A DNA stretch of 64,000 nt from Corythucha ciliata (lineage: Eukaryota; Arthropoda; Insecta; Hemiptera; Tingidae), in NCBI GenBank assembly GCA_038030265.1, contig CM075937.1, positions 23,746,001-23,810,000 of the forward strand, given 5' to 3'. Positions 45,881 to 58,743 of this stretch are shown here, in pieces (the stretch's first letter is position 1; each line of letters begins with the position of its first letter). The translations under genes were made by a program, and so were the position numbers. Below the pieces are notes generated by a model. It ran no database searches and was not told the origin of the DNA. It saw nothing but the letters and a program-made list of their open reading frames with translations.

Positions 45881-46987
45881 AACTCTACCAGCACCCAATT
45901 CTAGCACCATCTTCCAGCACCATCTACCAGCACCATCTAGCAGTACCATCTACCAGCGCCATCTACCAGCACCATCTACCAGCACCATCTACCTGCACCA
46001 TCTACCATTATCCACTACCAACACCTTATACCAGAACCATCTACCAGCATCATCAACCATCACCATCTACTAGCACAATCAGCAATTATCATATACTGGC
46101 ACCATCTACCTGCACCATCTACCAGCACCATCTATCAGCACCATCTACCAGCACCATCTACCAGTACCATCTACCAGCACCATCTACCAGCACCATTTAC
46201 CCGCACCATCTACCAGCACCATCTACCAGCACCATCTACCTGCACCATCTACCAGCACCATCTACCAGCACCGTTTACCCGCACCATCCACCAGCACCAT
46301 CTACCAGCACCATCTACCTGCACCATCTACAAGCACCATCTATCAGCACCATCAGCCAGCACCATCTACCAGCACCATTTACCCGCACCATCTACCAGCA
46401 CCATCTACCAGCACCATCTACCTGCACCATCTATCAGCTCCATCTACCAGCTCCATCTACCAGCACCATCTACTCGTACCATCTACCAGCACCATCTACC
46501 TGCACCCTCTACAAGCACCATCTATCAGCACCATCAGCCAGCACTATCAACTGGCATCTACCAGCATCGTCTGGTACCATGTTGCTAGTAGATGGTTCAC
46601 TGTCTACCACCACCATCCACCAACACCATCCACTGGCATCAACCAGCATCATCTGGTATCATGGTGCTAGTAGATGGTCTACCATCTACAAACAACATTC
46701 CACTAGCACCATCAACTAGCATCTACCAGCATCGTCTGGTACTATGGTGCTAGTAGATGGTTCACTATCTAACACCACCATCCACCATCACTATCCACTG
46801 GCATCAACCAGCATCATCTGGTATCATGGTGATAGTAGATGGTCTATCATCTACTAACAACATCCACTAGCAACGTCTACCAGCACTATCCTTCAGTTCC
46901 ATCTACTAGCATCTACCAGCATCATCTGGTGTCATGATGCTAGTAGATGGTCTACAATCTACCAGCACCATCAACCAGCACCATCCA
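45881..46987 (-). repeat. Inverted satellite spacer S4
   Basis: Near-identical to S2, with point differences such as CTACCTGCACC for CTACCAGCACC near 45990. It ends at the CCATGG palindrome (46985). Confidence 0.95.
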
Positions 46988-49220
46988 TGGTGTTGGTAGA
47001 TGGTGCTGGCAGATGGTGCTGGTAGATGGTGCCGGTAGATGCTACTGGTAGATGGTGGTGGTAGATGAAGGTGGAGGATGGTGGTGGTAGATGGTGGTGG
47101 TAGATGGTGGTGGTTGATGGTGGTGGTAGATGGTACTGGTTGATGGTGCTGGTAGATGGTGCTGGTAGATGGTGCTGGTAGATGGTGCTGGTAGATGGTG
47201 CTGGTAGATGGTGCTGGTAGATGGTGCTGGTAGATGGTGCTGGTAGATGGTGCTGGTAGATGGTGCTGGTAGATGGTGCTGGTAGATGGTGCTGGTAGAT
47301 GGTGCTGGTAGATGGTGCTGGTAGATGGTGCTGGTAGATGGTGCTGGTAGATGGTGCTGGTAGATGGTGCTGGTAGATGGTGCTGGTAACTGGTGCTGGT
47401 AGATGGTGCTGGTAGATGGTGCTGGTAGATGGTGCTGGTAGATGGTGCTGGTAGATGGTGCTGGTAGATGGTGCTGGTAGATGGTGCTGGTAGATGGTGC
47501 TGGTAGATGGTGCTGGTAGATGGTGCTGGTAGATGGTGCTGGTAGATGGTGCTGGTAGATGGTGCTGGTAGATGGTGCTGGTAGATGGTGCTGGTAGATG
47601 GTGCTGGTAGATGGTGCTGGTAGATGGTGCTGGTAGATGGTGCTGGTAGATGGTGCTGGTAGATGGTGCTGGTAGATGGTGCTGGTAGATGGTGCTGGTA
47701 GATGGTGCTGGTAGATGGTGCTGGTAGATGGTGCTGGTAGATGGTGCTGGTAGATGGTGCTGGTAGATGGTGCTGGTAGATGGTGCTGGTAGATGGTGCT
47801 GGTAGATGGTGCTGGTAGATGGTGCTGGTAGATGGTGCTGGTAGATGGTGCTGGTAGATGGTGCTGGTAGATGGTGCTGGTAGATGGTGCTGGTAGATGG
47901 TGCTGGTAGATGGTGCTGGTAGATGGTGCTGGTAGATGGTGCTGGTAGATGGTGCTGGTAGATGGTGCTGGTAGATGGTGCTGGTAGATGGTGCTGGTAG
48001 ATGGTGCTGGTAGATGGTGCTGGTAGATGGTGCTGGTAGATGGTGCTGGTAGATGGTGCTGGTAGATGGTGCTGGTAGATGGTGCTGGTAGATGGTGCTG
48101 GTAGATGGTGCTGGTAGATGGTGCTGGTAGATGGTGCTGGTAGATGGTGCTGGTAGATGGTGCTGGTAGATGGTGCTGGTAGATGGTGCTGGTAGATGGT
48201 GCTGGTAGATGGTGCTGGTAGATGGTGCTGGTAGATGGTGCTGGTAGATGGTGCTGGTAGATGGTGCTGGTAGATGGTGCTGGTAGATGGTGCTGGTAGA
48301 TGGTGCTGGTAGATGGTGCTGGTAGATGGTGCTGGTAGATGGTGCTGGTAGATGGTGCTGGTAGATGGTGCTGGTAGATGGTGCTGGTAGATGGTGCTGG
48401 TAGATGGTGCTGGTAGATGGTGCTGGTAGATGGTGCTGGTAGATGGTGCTGGTAGATGGTGCTGGTAGATGGTGCTGGTAGATGGTGCTGGTAGATGGTG
48501 CTGGTAGATGGTGCTGGTAGATGGTGCTGGTAGATGGTGCTGGTAGATGGTGCTGGTAGATGGTGCTGGTAGATGGTGCTGGTAGATGGTGCTGGTAGAT
48601 GGTGCTGGTAGATGGTGCTGGTAGATGGTGCTGGTAGATGGTGCTGGTAGATGGTGCTGGTAGATGGTGCTGGTAGATGGTGCTGGTAGATGGTGCTGGT
48701 AGATGGTGCTGGTAGATGGTGCTGGTAGATGGTGCTGGTAGATGGTGCTGGTAGATGGTGCTGGTAGATGGTGCTGGTAGATGGTGCTGGTAGATGGTGC
48801 TGGTAGATGGTGCTGGTAGATGGTGCTGGTAGATGGTGCTGGTAGATGGTGCTGGTAGATGGTGCTGGTAGATGGTGCTGGTAGATGGTGCTGGTAGATG
48901 GTGCTGGTAGATGGTGCTGGTAGATGGTGCTGGTAGATGGTGCTGGTAGATGGTGCTGGTAGATGGTGCTGGTAGATGGTGCTGGTAGATGGTGCTGGTA
49001 GATGGTGCTGGTAGATGGTGCTGGTAGATGGTGCTGGTAGATGGTGCTGGTAGATGGTGCTGGTAGATGGTGCTGGTAGATGGTGCTGGTAGATGGTGCT
49101 GATAGATGATGCTGGTAGATGGTGCTGGTAGATGGTGCTGGTAGATGGTGCTGGTAGATGTTGCTGGTGGATGTTGCTTTTAGATGGTGCTGGAAGATGA
49201 TGCTGGAAGATAGTGCAGTA
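46988..49220 (+). repeat. 13-bp satellite array B6, about 172 units
   Basis: The shortest of the arrays between spacers. Its right edge keeps the GTTGCTGGTGGATGTTGC variants seen at the right edges of B3, B5 and B7. Confidence 0.97.
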
Positions 49221-50328
49221 AAACTCTACCAGCACCCAATTCTAGCACCATCTTCCAGCACCATCTACCAGCACCATCTAGCAGTACCATCTACCAGCGC
49301 CATCTACCAGCACCATCTACCAGCACCATCTACCTGCACCATCTACCATTATCCACTACCAACACCTTATACCAGAACCATCTACCAGCATCATCAACCA
49401 TCACCATCTACTAGCACCATCAGCAATTATCATATACTGGCACCATCTACCTGCACCATCTACCAGCACCATTTACCAGCACCATCTACCAGCACCATCT
49501 ACCAGTACCATCTACCAGCACCATCTACCAGCACCATTTACCCGCACCATCTACCAGCACCATCTACCAGCACCATCTACCTGCACCATCTACCAGCACC
49601 ATCTACCAGCACCGTTTACCCGCACCATCCACCAGCACCATCTACCAGCACCATCTACCTGCACCATCTACAAGCACCATCTATCAGCACCATCAGCCAG
49701 CACCATCTACCAGCACCATTTACCCGCACCATCTACCAGCACCATCTACCAGCACCATCTACCTGCACCATCTATCAGCTCCATCTACCAGCTCCATCTA
49801 CCAGCACCATCTACTCGTACCATCTACCAGCACCATCTACCTGCACCCTCTACAAGCACCATCTATCAGCACCATCAGCCAGCACTATCAACTGGCATCT
49901 ACCAGCATCGTCTGGTACCATGTTGCTAGTAGATGGTTCACTGTCTACCACCACCATCCACCAACACCATCCACTGGCATCTACCAGCATCATCTGGTAT
50001 CATGGTGCTAGTAGATGGTCTACCATCTACAAACAACATTCCACTAGCACCATCAACTAGCATCTACCAGCATCGTCTGGTACTATGGTGCTAGTAGATG
50101 GTTCACTATCTAACACCACCATCCACCATCACTATCCACTGGCATCAACCAGCATCATCTGGTATCATGGTGATAGTAGATGGTCTATCATCTACTAACA
50201 ACATCCACTAGCAACGTCTACCAGCACTATCCTTCAGTTCCATCTACTAGCATCTACCAGCATCATCTGGTGTCATGATGCTAGTAGATGGTCTACAATC
50301 TACCAGCACCATCAACCAGCACCATCCA
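49221..50328 (-). repeat. Inverted satellite spacer S5
   Basis: Near-identical to S2 and S4, with the same super-repeats and terminal palindrome (50326). Confidence 0.95.
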
Positions 50329-52892
50329 TGGTGTTGGTAGATGGTGCTGGCAGATGGTGCTGGTAGATGGTGCCGGTAGATGCTACTGGTAGATGGTGGT
50401 GGTAGATGAAGGTGGAGGATGGTGGTGGTAGATGGTGGTGGTAGATGGTGGTGGTTGATGGTGGTGGTAGATGGTACTGGTTGATGGTGCTGGTAGATAG
50501 TGCTAGTAGATGGTGCTGGCAGATGGTGTGATGCTGTTAGATGGTGCTGGTAGATGGTGCTGGTAGATGGTGCTGGTAGATGGTGCTGGTAGATGGTGCT
50601 GGTAGATGGTGCTGGTAGATGGTGCTGGTAGATGGTGCTGGTAGATGGTGCTGGTAGATGGTGCTGGTAGATGGTGCTGGTAGATGGTGCTGGTAGATGG
50701 TGCTGGTAGATGGTGCTGGTAGATGGTGCTGGTAGATGGTGCTGGTAGATGGTGCTGGTAGATGGTGCTGGTAGATGGTGCTGGTAGATGGTGCTGGTAG
50801 ATGGTGCTGGTAGATGGTGCTGGTAGATGGTGCTGGTAGATGGTGCTGGTAGATGGTGCTGGTAGATGGTGCTGGTAGATGGTGCTGGTAGATGGTGCTG
50901 GTAGATGGTGCTGGTAGATGGTGCTGGTAGATGGTGCTGGTAGATGGTGCTGGTAGATGGTGCTGGTAGATGGTGCTGGTAGATGGTGCTGGTAGATGGT
51001 GCTGGTAGATGGTGCTGGTAGATGGTGCTGGTAGATGGTGCTGGTAGATGGTGCTGGTAGATGGTGCTGGTAGATGGTGCTGGTAGATGGTGCTGGTAGA
51101 TGGTGCTGGTAGATGGTGCTGGTAGATGGTGCTGGTAGATGGTGCTGGTAGATGGTGCTGGTAGATGGTGCTGGTAGATGGTGCTGGTAGATGGTGCTGG
51201 TAGATGGTGCTGGTAGATGGTGCTGGTAGATGGTGCTGGTAGATGGTGCTGGTAGATGGTGCTGGTAGATGGTGCTGGTAGATGGTGCTGGTAGATGGTG
51301 CTGGTAGATGGTGCTGGTAGATGGTGCTGGTAGATGGTGCTGGTAGATGGTGCTGGTAGATGGTGCTGGTAGATGGTGCTGGTAGATGGTGCTGGTAGAT
51401 GGTGCTGGTAGATGGTGCTGGTAGATGGTGCTGGTAGATGGTGCTGGTAGATGGTGCTGGTAGATGGTGCTGGTAGATGGTGCTGGTAGATGGTGCTGGT
51501 AGATGGTGCTGGTAGATGGTGCTGGTAGATGGTGCTGGTAGATGGTGCTGGTAGATGGTGCTGGTAGATGGTGCTGGTAGATGGTGCTGGTAGATGGTGC
51601 TGGTAGATGGTGCTGGTAGATGGTGCTGGTAGATGGTGCTGGTAGATGGTGCTGGTAGATGGTGCTGGTAGATGGTGCTGGTAGATGGTGCTGGTAGATG
51701 GTGCTGGTAGATGGTGCTGGTAGATGGTGCTGGTAGATGGTGCTGGTAGATGGTGCTGGTAGATGGTGCTGGTAGATGGTGCTGGTAGATGGTGCTGGTA
51801 GATGGTGCTGGTAGATGGTGCTGGTAGATGGTGCTGGTAGATGGTGCTGGTAGATGGTGCTGGTAGATGGTGCTGGTAGATGGTGCTGGTAGATGGTGCT
51901 GGTAGATGGTGCTGGTAGATGGTGCTGGTAGATGGTGCTGGTAGATGGTGCTGGTAGATGGTGCTGGTAGATGGTGCTGGTAGATGGTGCTGGTAGATGG
52001 TGCTGGTAGATGGTGCTGGTAGATGGTGCTGGTAGATGGTGCTGGTAGATGGTGCTGGTAGATGGTGCTGGTAGATGGTGCTGGTAGATGGTGCTGGTAG
52101 ATGGTGCTGGTAGATGGTGCTGGTAGATGGTGCTGGTAGATGGTGCTGGTAGATGGTGCTGGTAGATGGTGCTGGTAGATGGTGCTGGTAGATGGTGCTG
52201 GTAGATGGTGCTGGTAGATGGTGCTGGTAGATGGTGCTGGTAGATGGTGCTGGTAGATGGTGCTGGTAGATGGTGCTGGTAGATGGTGCTGGTAGATGGT
52301 GCTGGTAGATGGTGCTGGTAGATGGTGCTGGTAGATGGTGCTGGTAGATGGTGCTGGTAGATGGTGCTGGTAGATGGTGCTGGTAGATGGTGCTGGTAGA
52401 TGGTGCTGGTAGATGGTGCTGGTAGATGGTGCTGGTAGATGGTGCTGGTAGATGGTGCTGGTAGATGGTGCTGGTAGATGGTGCTGGTAGATGGTGCTGG
52501 TAGATGGTGCTGGTAGATGGTGCTGGTAGATGGTGCTGGTAGATGGTGCTGGTAGATGGTGCTGGTAGATGGTGCTGGTAGATGGTGCTGGTAGATGGTG
52601 CTGGTAGATGGTGCTGGAAGATGGTGCTGGTAGATGGTGCTGGTAGATGGTGCTGGTAGATGGTGCTGGTAGATGGTGCTGGTAGATGGTGCTGGTAGAT
52701 GGTGCTTGTAGATGGTGCTGGATGATGGTGCTGGTAGATGTTGCCTGTAGATGGTGCTGGTAGATGGTGCTGATAGATGATGCTGGTAGATGGTGCTGAT
52801 AGATGATGCTGGTAGATGGTGCTGGTAGATGTTGCTGGTGGATGTTGCTTTTAGATGGTGCTGGAAGATGATGCTGGAAGATAGTGCAGTGA
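50329..52892 (+). repeat. 13-bp satellite array B7, about 197 units
   Basis: Left edge with GGTGGTAGATG variants, clean middle, right edge with the TTGCCTGTAGATGG and TGTTGCTGG variants. Confidence 0.97.
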
Positions 52893-53999
52893 AACTCTAC
52901 CAGCACCCAATTCCAGCACCATCTTCCAGCACCATCTACCAGCACCATCTAGCAGTACCATCTACCAGCGCCATCTACCAGCACCATCTACCAGCACCAT
53001 CTACCAGCACCATCTACCATTATCCACTACCAACACCTTATACCAGAACCATCTACCAGCATCATCAACCATCACCATCTACTAGCACCATCAGCAATTA
53101 TCATATACTGGCACCATCTACCTGCACCATCTACCAGCACCATTTACCAGCACCATCTACCAGCACCATCTACCAGTACCATCTACCAGCACCATCTACC
53201 AGCACCATTTACCCGCACCATCTACCAGCACCATCTACCAGCACCATCTACCTGCACCATCTACCAGCACCATCTACCAGCACCGTTTACCCGCACCATC
53301 CACCAGCACCATCTACCAGCACCATCTACCTGCACCATCTACAAGCACCATCTATCAGCACCATCAGCCAGCACCATCTACCAGCACCATTTACCCGCAC
53401 CATCTACCAGCACCATCTACCAGCACCATCTACCTGCACCATCTATCAGCTCCATCTACCAGCTCCATCTACCAGCACCATCTACTCGTACCATCTACCA
53501 GCACCATCTACCTGCACCCTCTACAAGCACCATCTATCAGCACCATCAGCCAGCACTATCAACTGGCATCTACCAGCATCGTCTGGTACCATGTTGCTAG
53601 TAGATGGTTCACTGTCTACCACCACCATCCACCAACACCATCCACTGGCATCTACCAGCATCATCTGGTATCATGGTGCTAGTAGATGGTCTACCATCTA
53701 CAAACAACATTCCACTAGCACCATCAACTAGCATCTACCAGCATCGTCTGGTACTATGGTGCTAGTAGATGGTTCACTATCTAACACCACCATCCACCAT
53801 CACTATCCACTGGCATCAACCAGCATCATCTGGTATCATGGTGATAGTAGATGGTCTATCATCTACTAACAACATCCACTAGCAACGTCTACCAGCACTA
53901 TCCTTCAGTTCCATCTACTAGCATCTACCAGCATCATCTGGTGTCATGATGCTAGTAGATGGTCTACAATCTACCAGCACCATCAACCAGCACCATCCA
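52893..53999 (-). repeat. Inverted satellite spacer S6
   Basis: Near-identical to S2, S4 and S5. It is the last spacer, with its palindrome at 53997. Confidence 0.95.
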
Positions 54000-56900
54000 T
54001 GGTGTTGGTAGATGGTGCTGGCAGATGGTGCTGGTAGATGGTGCCGGTAGATGCTACTGGTAGATGGTGGTGGTAGATGAAGGTGGAGGATGGTGGTGGT
54101 AGATGGTGGTGGTAGATGGTGGTGGTTGATGGTGGTGGTAGATGGTACTGGTTGATGGTGCTGGTAGATGTGCTGGTAGATGGTGCTGGTAGATGGTGAT
54201 GCTGTAGATGGTGCTGGTAGATGGTGCTGGTAGATGGTGCTGGTAGATGGTGCTGGTAGATGGTGCTGGTAGATGGTGCTGGTAGATGGTGCTGGTAGAT
54301 GGTGCTGGTAGATGGTGCTGGTAGATGGTGCTGGTAGATGGTGCTGGTAGATGGTGCTGGTAGATGGTGCTGGTAGATGGTGCTGGTAGATGGTGCTGGT
54401 AGATGGTGCTGGTAGATGGTGCTGGTAGATGGTGCTGGTAGATGGTGCTGGTAGATGGTGCTGGTAGATGGTGCTGGTAGATGGTGCTGGTAGATGGTGC
54501 TGGTAGATGGTGCTGGTAGATGGTGCTGGTAGATGGTGCTGGTAGATGGTGCTGGTAGATGGTGCTGGTAGATGGTGCTGGTAGATGGTGCTGGTAGATG
54601 GTGCTGGTAGATGGTGCTGGTAGATGGTGCTGGTAGATGGTGCTGGTAGATGGTGCTGGTAGATGGTGCTGGTAGATGGTGCTGGTAGATGGTGCTGGTA
54701 GATGGTGCTGGTAGATGGTGCTGGTAGATGGTGCTGGTAGATGGTGCTGGTAGATGGTGCTGGTAGATGGTGCTGGTAGATGGTGCTGGTAGATGGTGCT
54801 GGTAGATGGTGCTGGTAGATGGTGCTGGTAGATGGTGCTGGTAGATGGTGCTGGTAGATGGTGCTGGTAGATGGTGCTGGTAGATGGTGCTGGTAGATGG
54901 TGCTGGTAGATGGTGCTGGTAGATGGTGCTGGTAGATGGTGCTGGTAGATGGTGCTGGTAGATGGTGCTGGTAGATGGTGCTGGTAGATGGTGCTGGTAG
55001 ATGGTGCTGGTAGATGGTGCTGGTAGATGGTGCTGGTAGATGGTGCTGGTAGATGGTGCTGGTAGATGGTGCTGGTAGATGGTGCTGGTAGATGGTGCTG
55101 GTAGATGGTGCTGGTAGATGGTGCTGGTAGATGGTGCTGGTAGATGGTGCTGGTAGATGGTGCTGGTAGATGGTGCTGGTAGATGGTGCTGGTAGATGGT
55201 GCTGGTAGATGGTGCTGGTAGATGGTGCTGGTAGATGGTGCTGGTAGATGGTGCTGGTAGATGGTGCTGGTAGATGGTGCTGGTAGATGGTGCTGGTAGA
55301 TGGTGCTGGTAGATGGTGCTGGTAGATGGTGCTGGTAGATGGTGCTGGTAGATGGTGCTGGTAGATGGTGCTGGTAGATGGTGCTGGTAGATGGTGCTGG
55401 TAGATGGTGCTGGTAGATGGTGCTGGTAGATGGTGCTGGTAGATGGTGCTGGTAGATGGTGCTGGTAGATGGTGCTGGTAGATGGTGCTGGTAGATGGTG
55501 CTGGTAGATGGTGCTGGTAGATGGTGCTGGTAGATGGTGCTGGTAGATGGTGCTGGTAGATGGTGCTGGTAGATGGTGCTGGTAGATGGTGCTGGTAGAT
55601 GGTGCTGGTAGATGGTGCTGGTAGATGGTGCTGGTAGATGGTGCTGGTAGATGGTGCTGGTAGATGGTGCTGGTAGATGGTGCTGGTAGATGGTGCTGGT
55701 AGATGGTGCTGGTAGATGGTGCTGGTAGATGGTGCTGGTAGATGGTGCTGGTAGATGGTGCTGGTAGATGGTGCTGGTAGATGGTGCTGGTAGATGGTGC
55801 TGGTAGATGGTGCTGGTAGATGGTGCTGGTAGATGGTGCTGGTAGATGGTGCTGGTAGATGGTGCTGGTAGATGGTGCTGGTAGATGGTGCTGGTAGATG
55901 GTGCTGGTAGATGGTGCTGGTAGATGGTGCTGGTAGATGGTGCTGGTAGATGGTGCTGGTAGATGGTGCTGGTAGATGGTGCTGGTAGATGGTGCTGGTA
56001 GATGGTGCTGGTAGATGGTGCTGGTAGATGGTGCTGGTAGATGGTGCTGGTAGATGGTGCTGGTAGATGGTGCTGGTAGATGGTGCTGGTAGATGGTGCT
56101 GGTAGATGGTGCTGGTAGATGGTGCTGGTAGATGGTGCTGGTAGATGGTGCTGGTAGATGGTGCTGGTAGATGGTGCTGGTAGATGGTGCTGGTAGATGG
56201 TGCTGGTAGATGGTGCTGGTAGATGGTGCTGGTAGATGGTGCTGGTAGATGGTGCTGGTAGATGGTGCTGGTAGATGGTGCTGGTAGATGGTGCTGGTAG
56301 ATGGTGCTGGTAGATGGTGCTGGTAGATGGTGCTGGTAGATGGTGCTGGTAGATGGTGCTGGTAGATGGTGCTGGTAGATGGTGCTGGTAGATGGTGCTG
56401 GTAGATGGTGCTGGTAGATGGTGCTGGTAGATGGTGCTGGTAGATGGTGCTGGTAGATGGTGCTGGTAGATGGTGCTGGTAGATGGTGCTGGTAGATGGT
56501 GCTGGTAGATGGTGCTGGTAGATGGTGCTGGTAGATGGTGCTGGTAGATGGTGCTGGTAGATGGTGCTGGTAGATGGTGCTGGTAGATGGTGCTGGTAGA
56601 TGGTGCTGGTAGATGGTGCTGGTAGATGGTGCTGGTAGATGGTGCTGGTAGATGGTGCTGGTAGATGGTGCTGGTAGATGGTGCTGGTAGATGGTGCTGG
56701 TAGATGGTGCTGGTAGATGGTGCTGGTAGATGGTGCTGGTAGATGGTGCTGGTAGATGGTGCTGGTAGATGGTGCTGGTAGATGGTGCTGGTGGATGGTG
56801 CTGGTGGATGGTGCTGGTAGATGGTGCTGGTAGATGGTGCTGGTAGATGGTGCTGGTAGATGGTGCTGGTAGATGGTGCTGGTAGATGGTTCTGGTGGAT

Positions 56901-57222
56901 GATGCTGGTGGATGGTGGTGGTAGATGGTGCTGGTAGATAGTGCTAGTAGATGGTGCTGGTAGATGGTGCTGGTGGATGTCGCTCGTAGATGGTGCTGGC
57001 AGGTGATGCTGGCAGGTGATGCTGGCAGATGGTGCATGTAGATGATGCTGGTAGATGGTGCTGGTAGATTGTGCTGGTAGATGGTGCTGGTAGGTGGTGC
57101 TGGTAGATGGTGCTGGTAGATGGTGCTGGTAGATGGTGCTGGTAGATGGTGCTGGTAGATGGTGCTGGTAGATGGTGCTGGTAGATGGTGCTGGTAGATC
57201 GTACCGGAAGATGGTGCTGGCA
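54000..57222 (+). repeat. 13-bp satellite array B8, about 248 units
   Basis: The last large array. The final 450 bp are degenerate (GGTGGATGATGC, TGGCAGGTGATGC and similar). The array fades into CTGGCAAAAATACCAGGCAG, where it ends. No spacer follows. Confidence 0.97.
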
Positions 57223-57261
57223 AAAATACCAGGCAGGCCGTCAGTATGGGCTATAGATTAA

Positions 57262-57373
57262 ATGTTTATGTTTGAATTTTTTTTGTTTTTTTTAACGTAA
57301 ATTTGATGTTTTTACATACCCGGTATGCCTGATCTGGTGTTGGTAATTGGTGCTGGTGGATGGTGCTGGTAGA
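57262..57373 (+). repeat. Satellite flank motif copy 3 with a three-unit array
   Basis: A diverged copy of the 75-bp flank (TTAAATGTTTATG ... GGTATGCCTGATCTGG) is followed by only about three satellite-like units (to about 57373) before the 350-bp repeat starts. It shows the same flank-to-array order as the two large arrays but without expansion. Confidence 0.75.
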
Positions 57374-57381
57374 CGATGGTA

Positions 57382-57731
57382 TGCGCCCACTGCCGCCTGC
57401 TCGAGTGGCTCAGTGGTGATAGAGGGTTGTTCCCTTTCCGACTTTTCCCTCAATCGGAGGGCTCTTGGGACGACTTCTTTTTTTTGTGTAGAGATCCCTT
57501 GGAATTTTGCCTGGGGGTTGGGACTTAATGTATTTTTTTTTCGCGGTTTTTTTTTGCCGACGTCAGAGCTGAAGATGTAGTTGAACCGTCGTTGAAGCCG
57601 CTGGAGTGTCGTGATTTTTCCCGGTCGAGTAGCCCGTTCGCATGCTGCAGAGCTGTTCCAGGTTGGAGAGGTGTTCACCGTTCGACTTTTTGACAAGAAG
57701 TGATTTATCGGGTCCCGCTGCGCTGCTAATA
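57382..57731 (+). repeat. About 350-bp dispersed repeat, copy A
   Basis: Two parts recognisable in all copies are present: TTTCCGACTTTTCCCTCA to CCGACGTCAGAGCTGAAGATG, then CCGCTGGAGTGTCGTGAT to TCGGGTCCCGCTGCGCTGCT. It is cut at TA by the 1010-bp transposon. In one frame all copies read ARSHAAELFQVGEVFTVRLF or close to it, which might be an exon remnant. No family is recognised. Confidence 0.85.
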
Positions 57732-58741
57732 CAGGGTGTAACGGAAAAGTGTGGCATAAATGAAATGGGTGATTCTTGGTCACATTTGGAACTAAAACGA
57801 CCCTATACACCATGGTCCGATTACTTATGGTTTTGAGATAATCAGGGTTTTCCCAATTTTTAATGTACCCACGGTTTTCCTTATTAAATCGTCTGTACCT
57901 GATGAAAAAATGGTCTCATTGAAATTTAAAATAAGCCATTGGGAAGAGCACTAAATTCTCTGTAGGATTGAATATTATCATCTCTAAATCGATCAATATT
58001 TAAGTGCTTAAATTGCTGCTGAACAGACAACTTCTTAGATTTCCAGAAAACTCCTAGTCTTTCAGCCAGCTGTCAATTCTTTTATGGCCCTCGTAGGAAG
58101 TGTAAACAATTATTAAAAACTTCTACAGATTGTCAGCTTTCGAATGGCCTGCTTAGTTCTGGATTATTCTTTTTTTTCTTCCGAGATAGAAGCAGAAACG
58201 CGTGAAAAAACCACTAATAGTATCCGTTTTTAAGCATGCCTTCAGGTAAGGCAATTGCTTCCGCGAGCGCGCCCTCGGCCTCTCCAGTTTATGGTGATTG
58301 TAATGCGGTTGGTGGTGGATGTGGGTGTTATTTATTTTTTATTTATTCATTTGCACAATAACATTTCTTAACAAACAAGAATTATTGATTTTATTGTTTT
58401 ATTATTTCAATAATAGCGGAATCCAACCTAAGGCTCCATCCAAGCTCCTATCGGGAATTTGTAACTAACTGAAGAGGCCGAGGGCGCGCTCGTGGAAGCA
58501 ATTGCCTTACAGAGAATTTAGTGCTCTTTCCAATGGCTTCTTTTAAATTTCAATGAGACCATTTTTTCATCTGATACAGACGATTTACTAAGGAAAGCCG
58601 TGGGTGCATTAAAAATTAGGAAAACCCCAATTATATCCAAAACCATAAGTAATCGGACCATGGTGCATAGGGTCGTTTTGGTTCCAAATGTGACCAAGAA
58701 TCACCCATTTCATTTATGCCACACTTTTCCGTTACACCCTG
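57732..58741. mobile_element. TA-flanked DNA transposon with 234-bp inverted termini, non-autonomous
   Basis: The left end CAGGGTGTAACGGAAAAGTG and the exact inverse at the right lie between TA dinucleotides (57730-57731, 58742-58743). Comparison with the uninterrupted repeat next door shows TA is the target. The arms match over 57732-57965 and 58509-58741 with few differences. TA duplication suggests the Tc1/mariner-like superfamily, but the terminus is not one I can name. No transposase frame exists in the 1 kb. Confidence 0.85.
58246..58508. repeat. Inner inverted pair of the 1010-bp transposon
   Basis: AAGGCAATTGCTTCCGCGAG and what follows to CCTCGGCCTCT (58246-58281) is repeated in inverse at 58474-58508. 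The right inner arm joins the outer arm directly. On the left, 57966-58245 intervenes. Confidence 0.85.
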
Positions 58742-58743
58742 TA

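Noticed and set aside
21658..57222. CRISPR array
   Set aside because: No repeat-spacer alternation at 25-40 bp, no unique spacers and no cas genes. It is a simple tandem minisatellite in a eukaryotic-type sequence.
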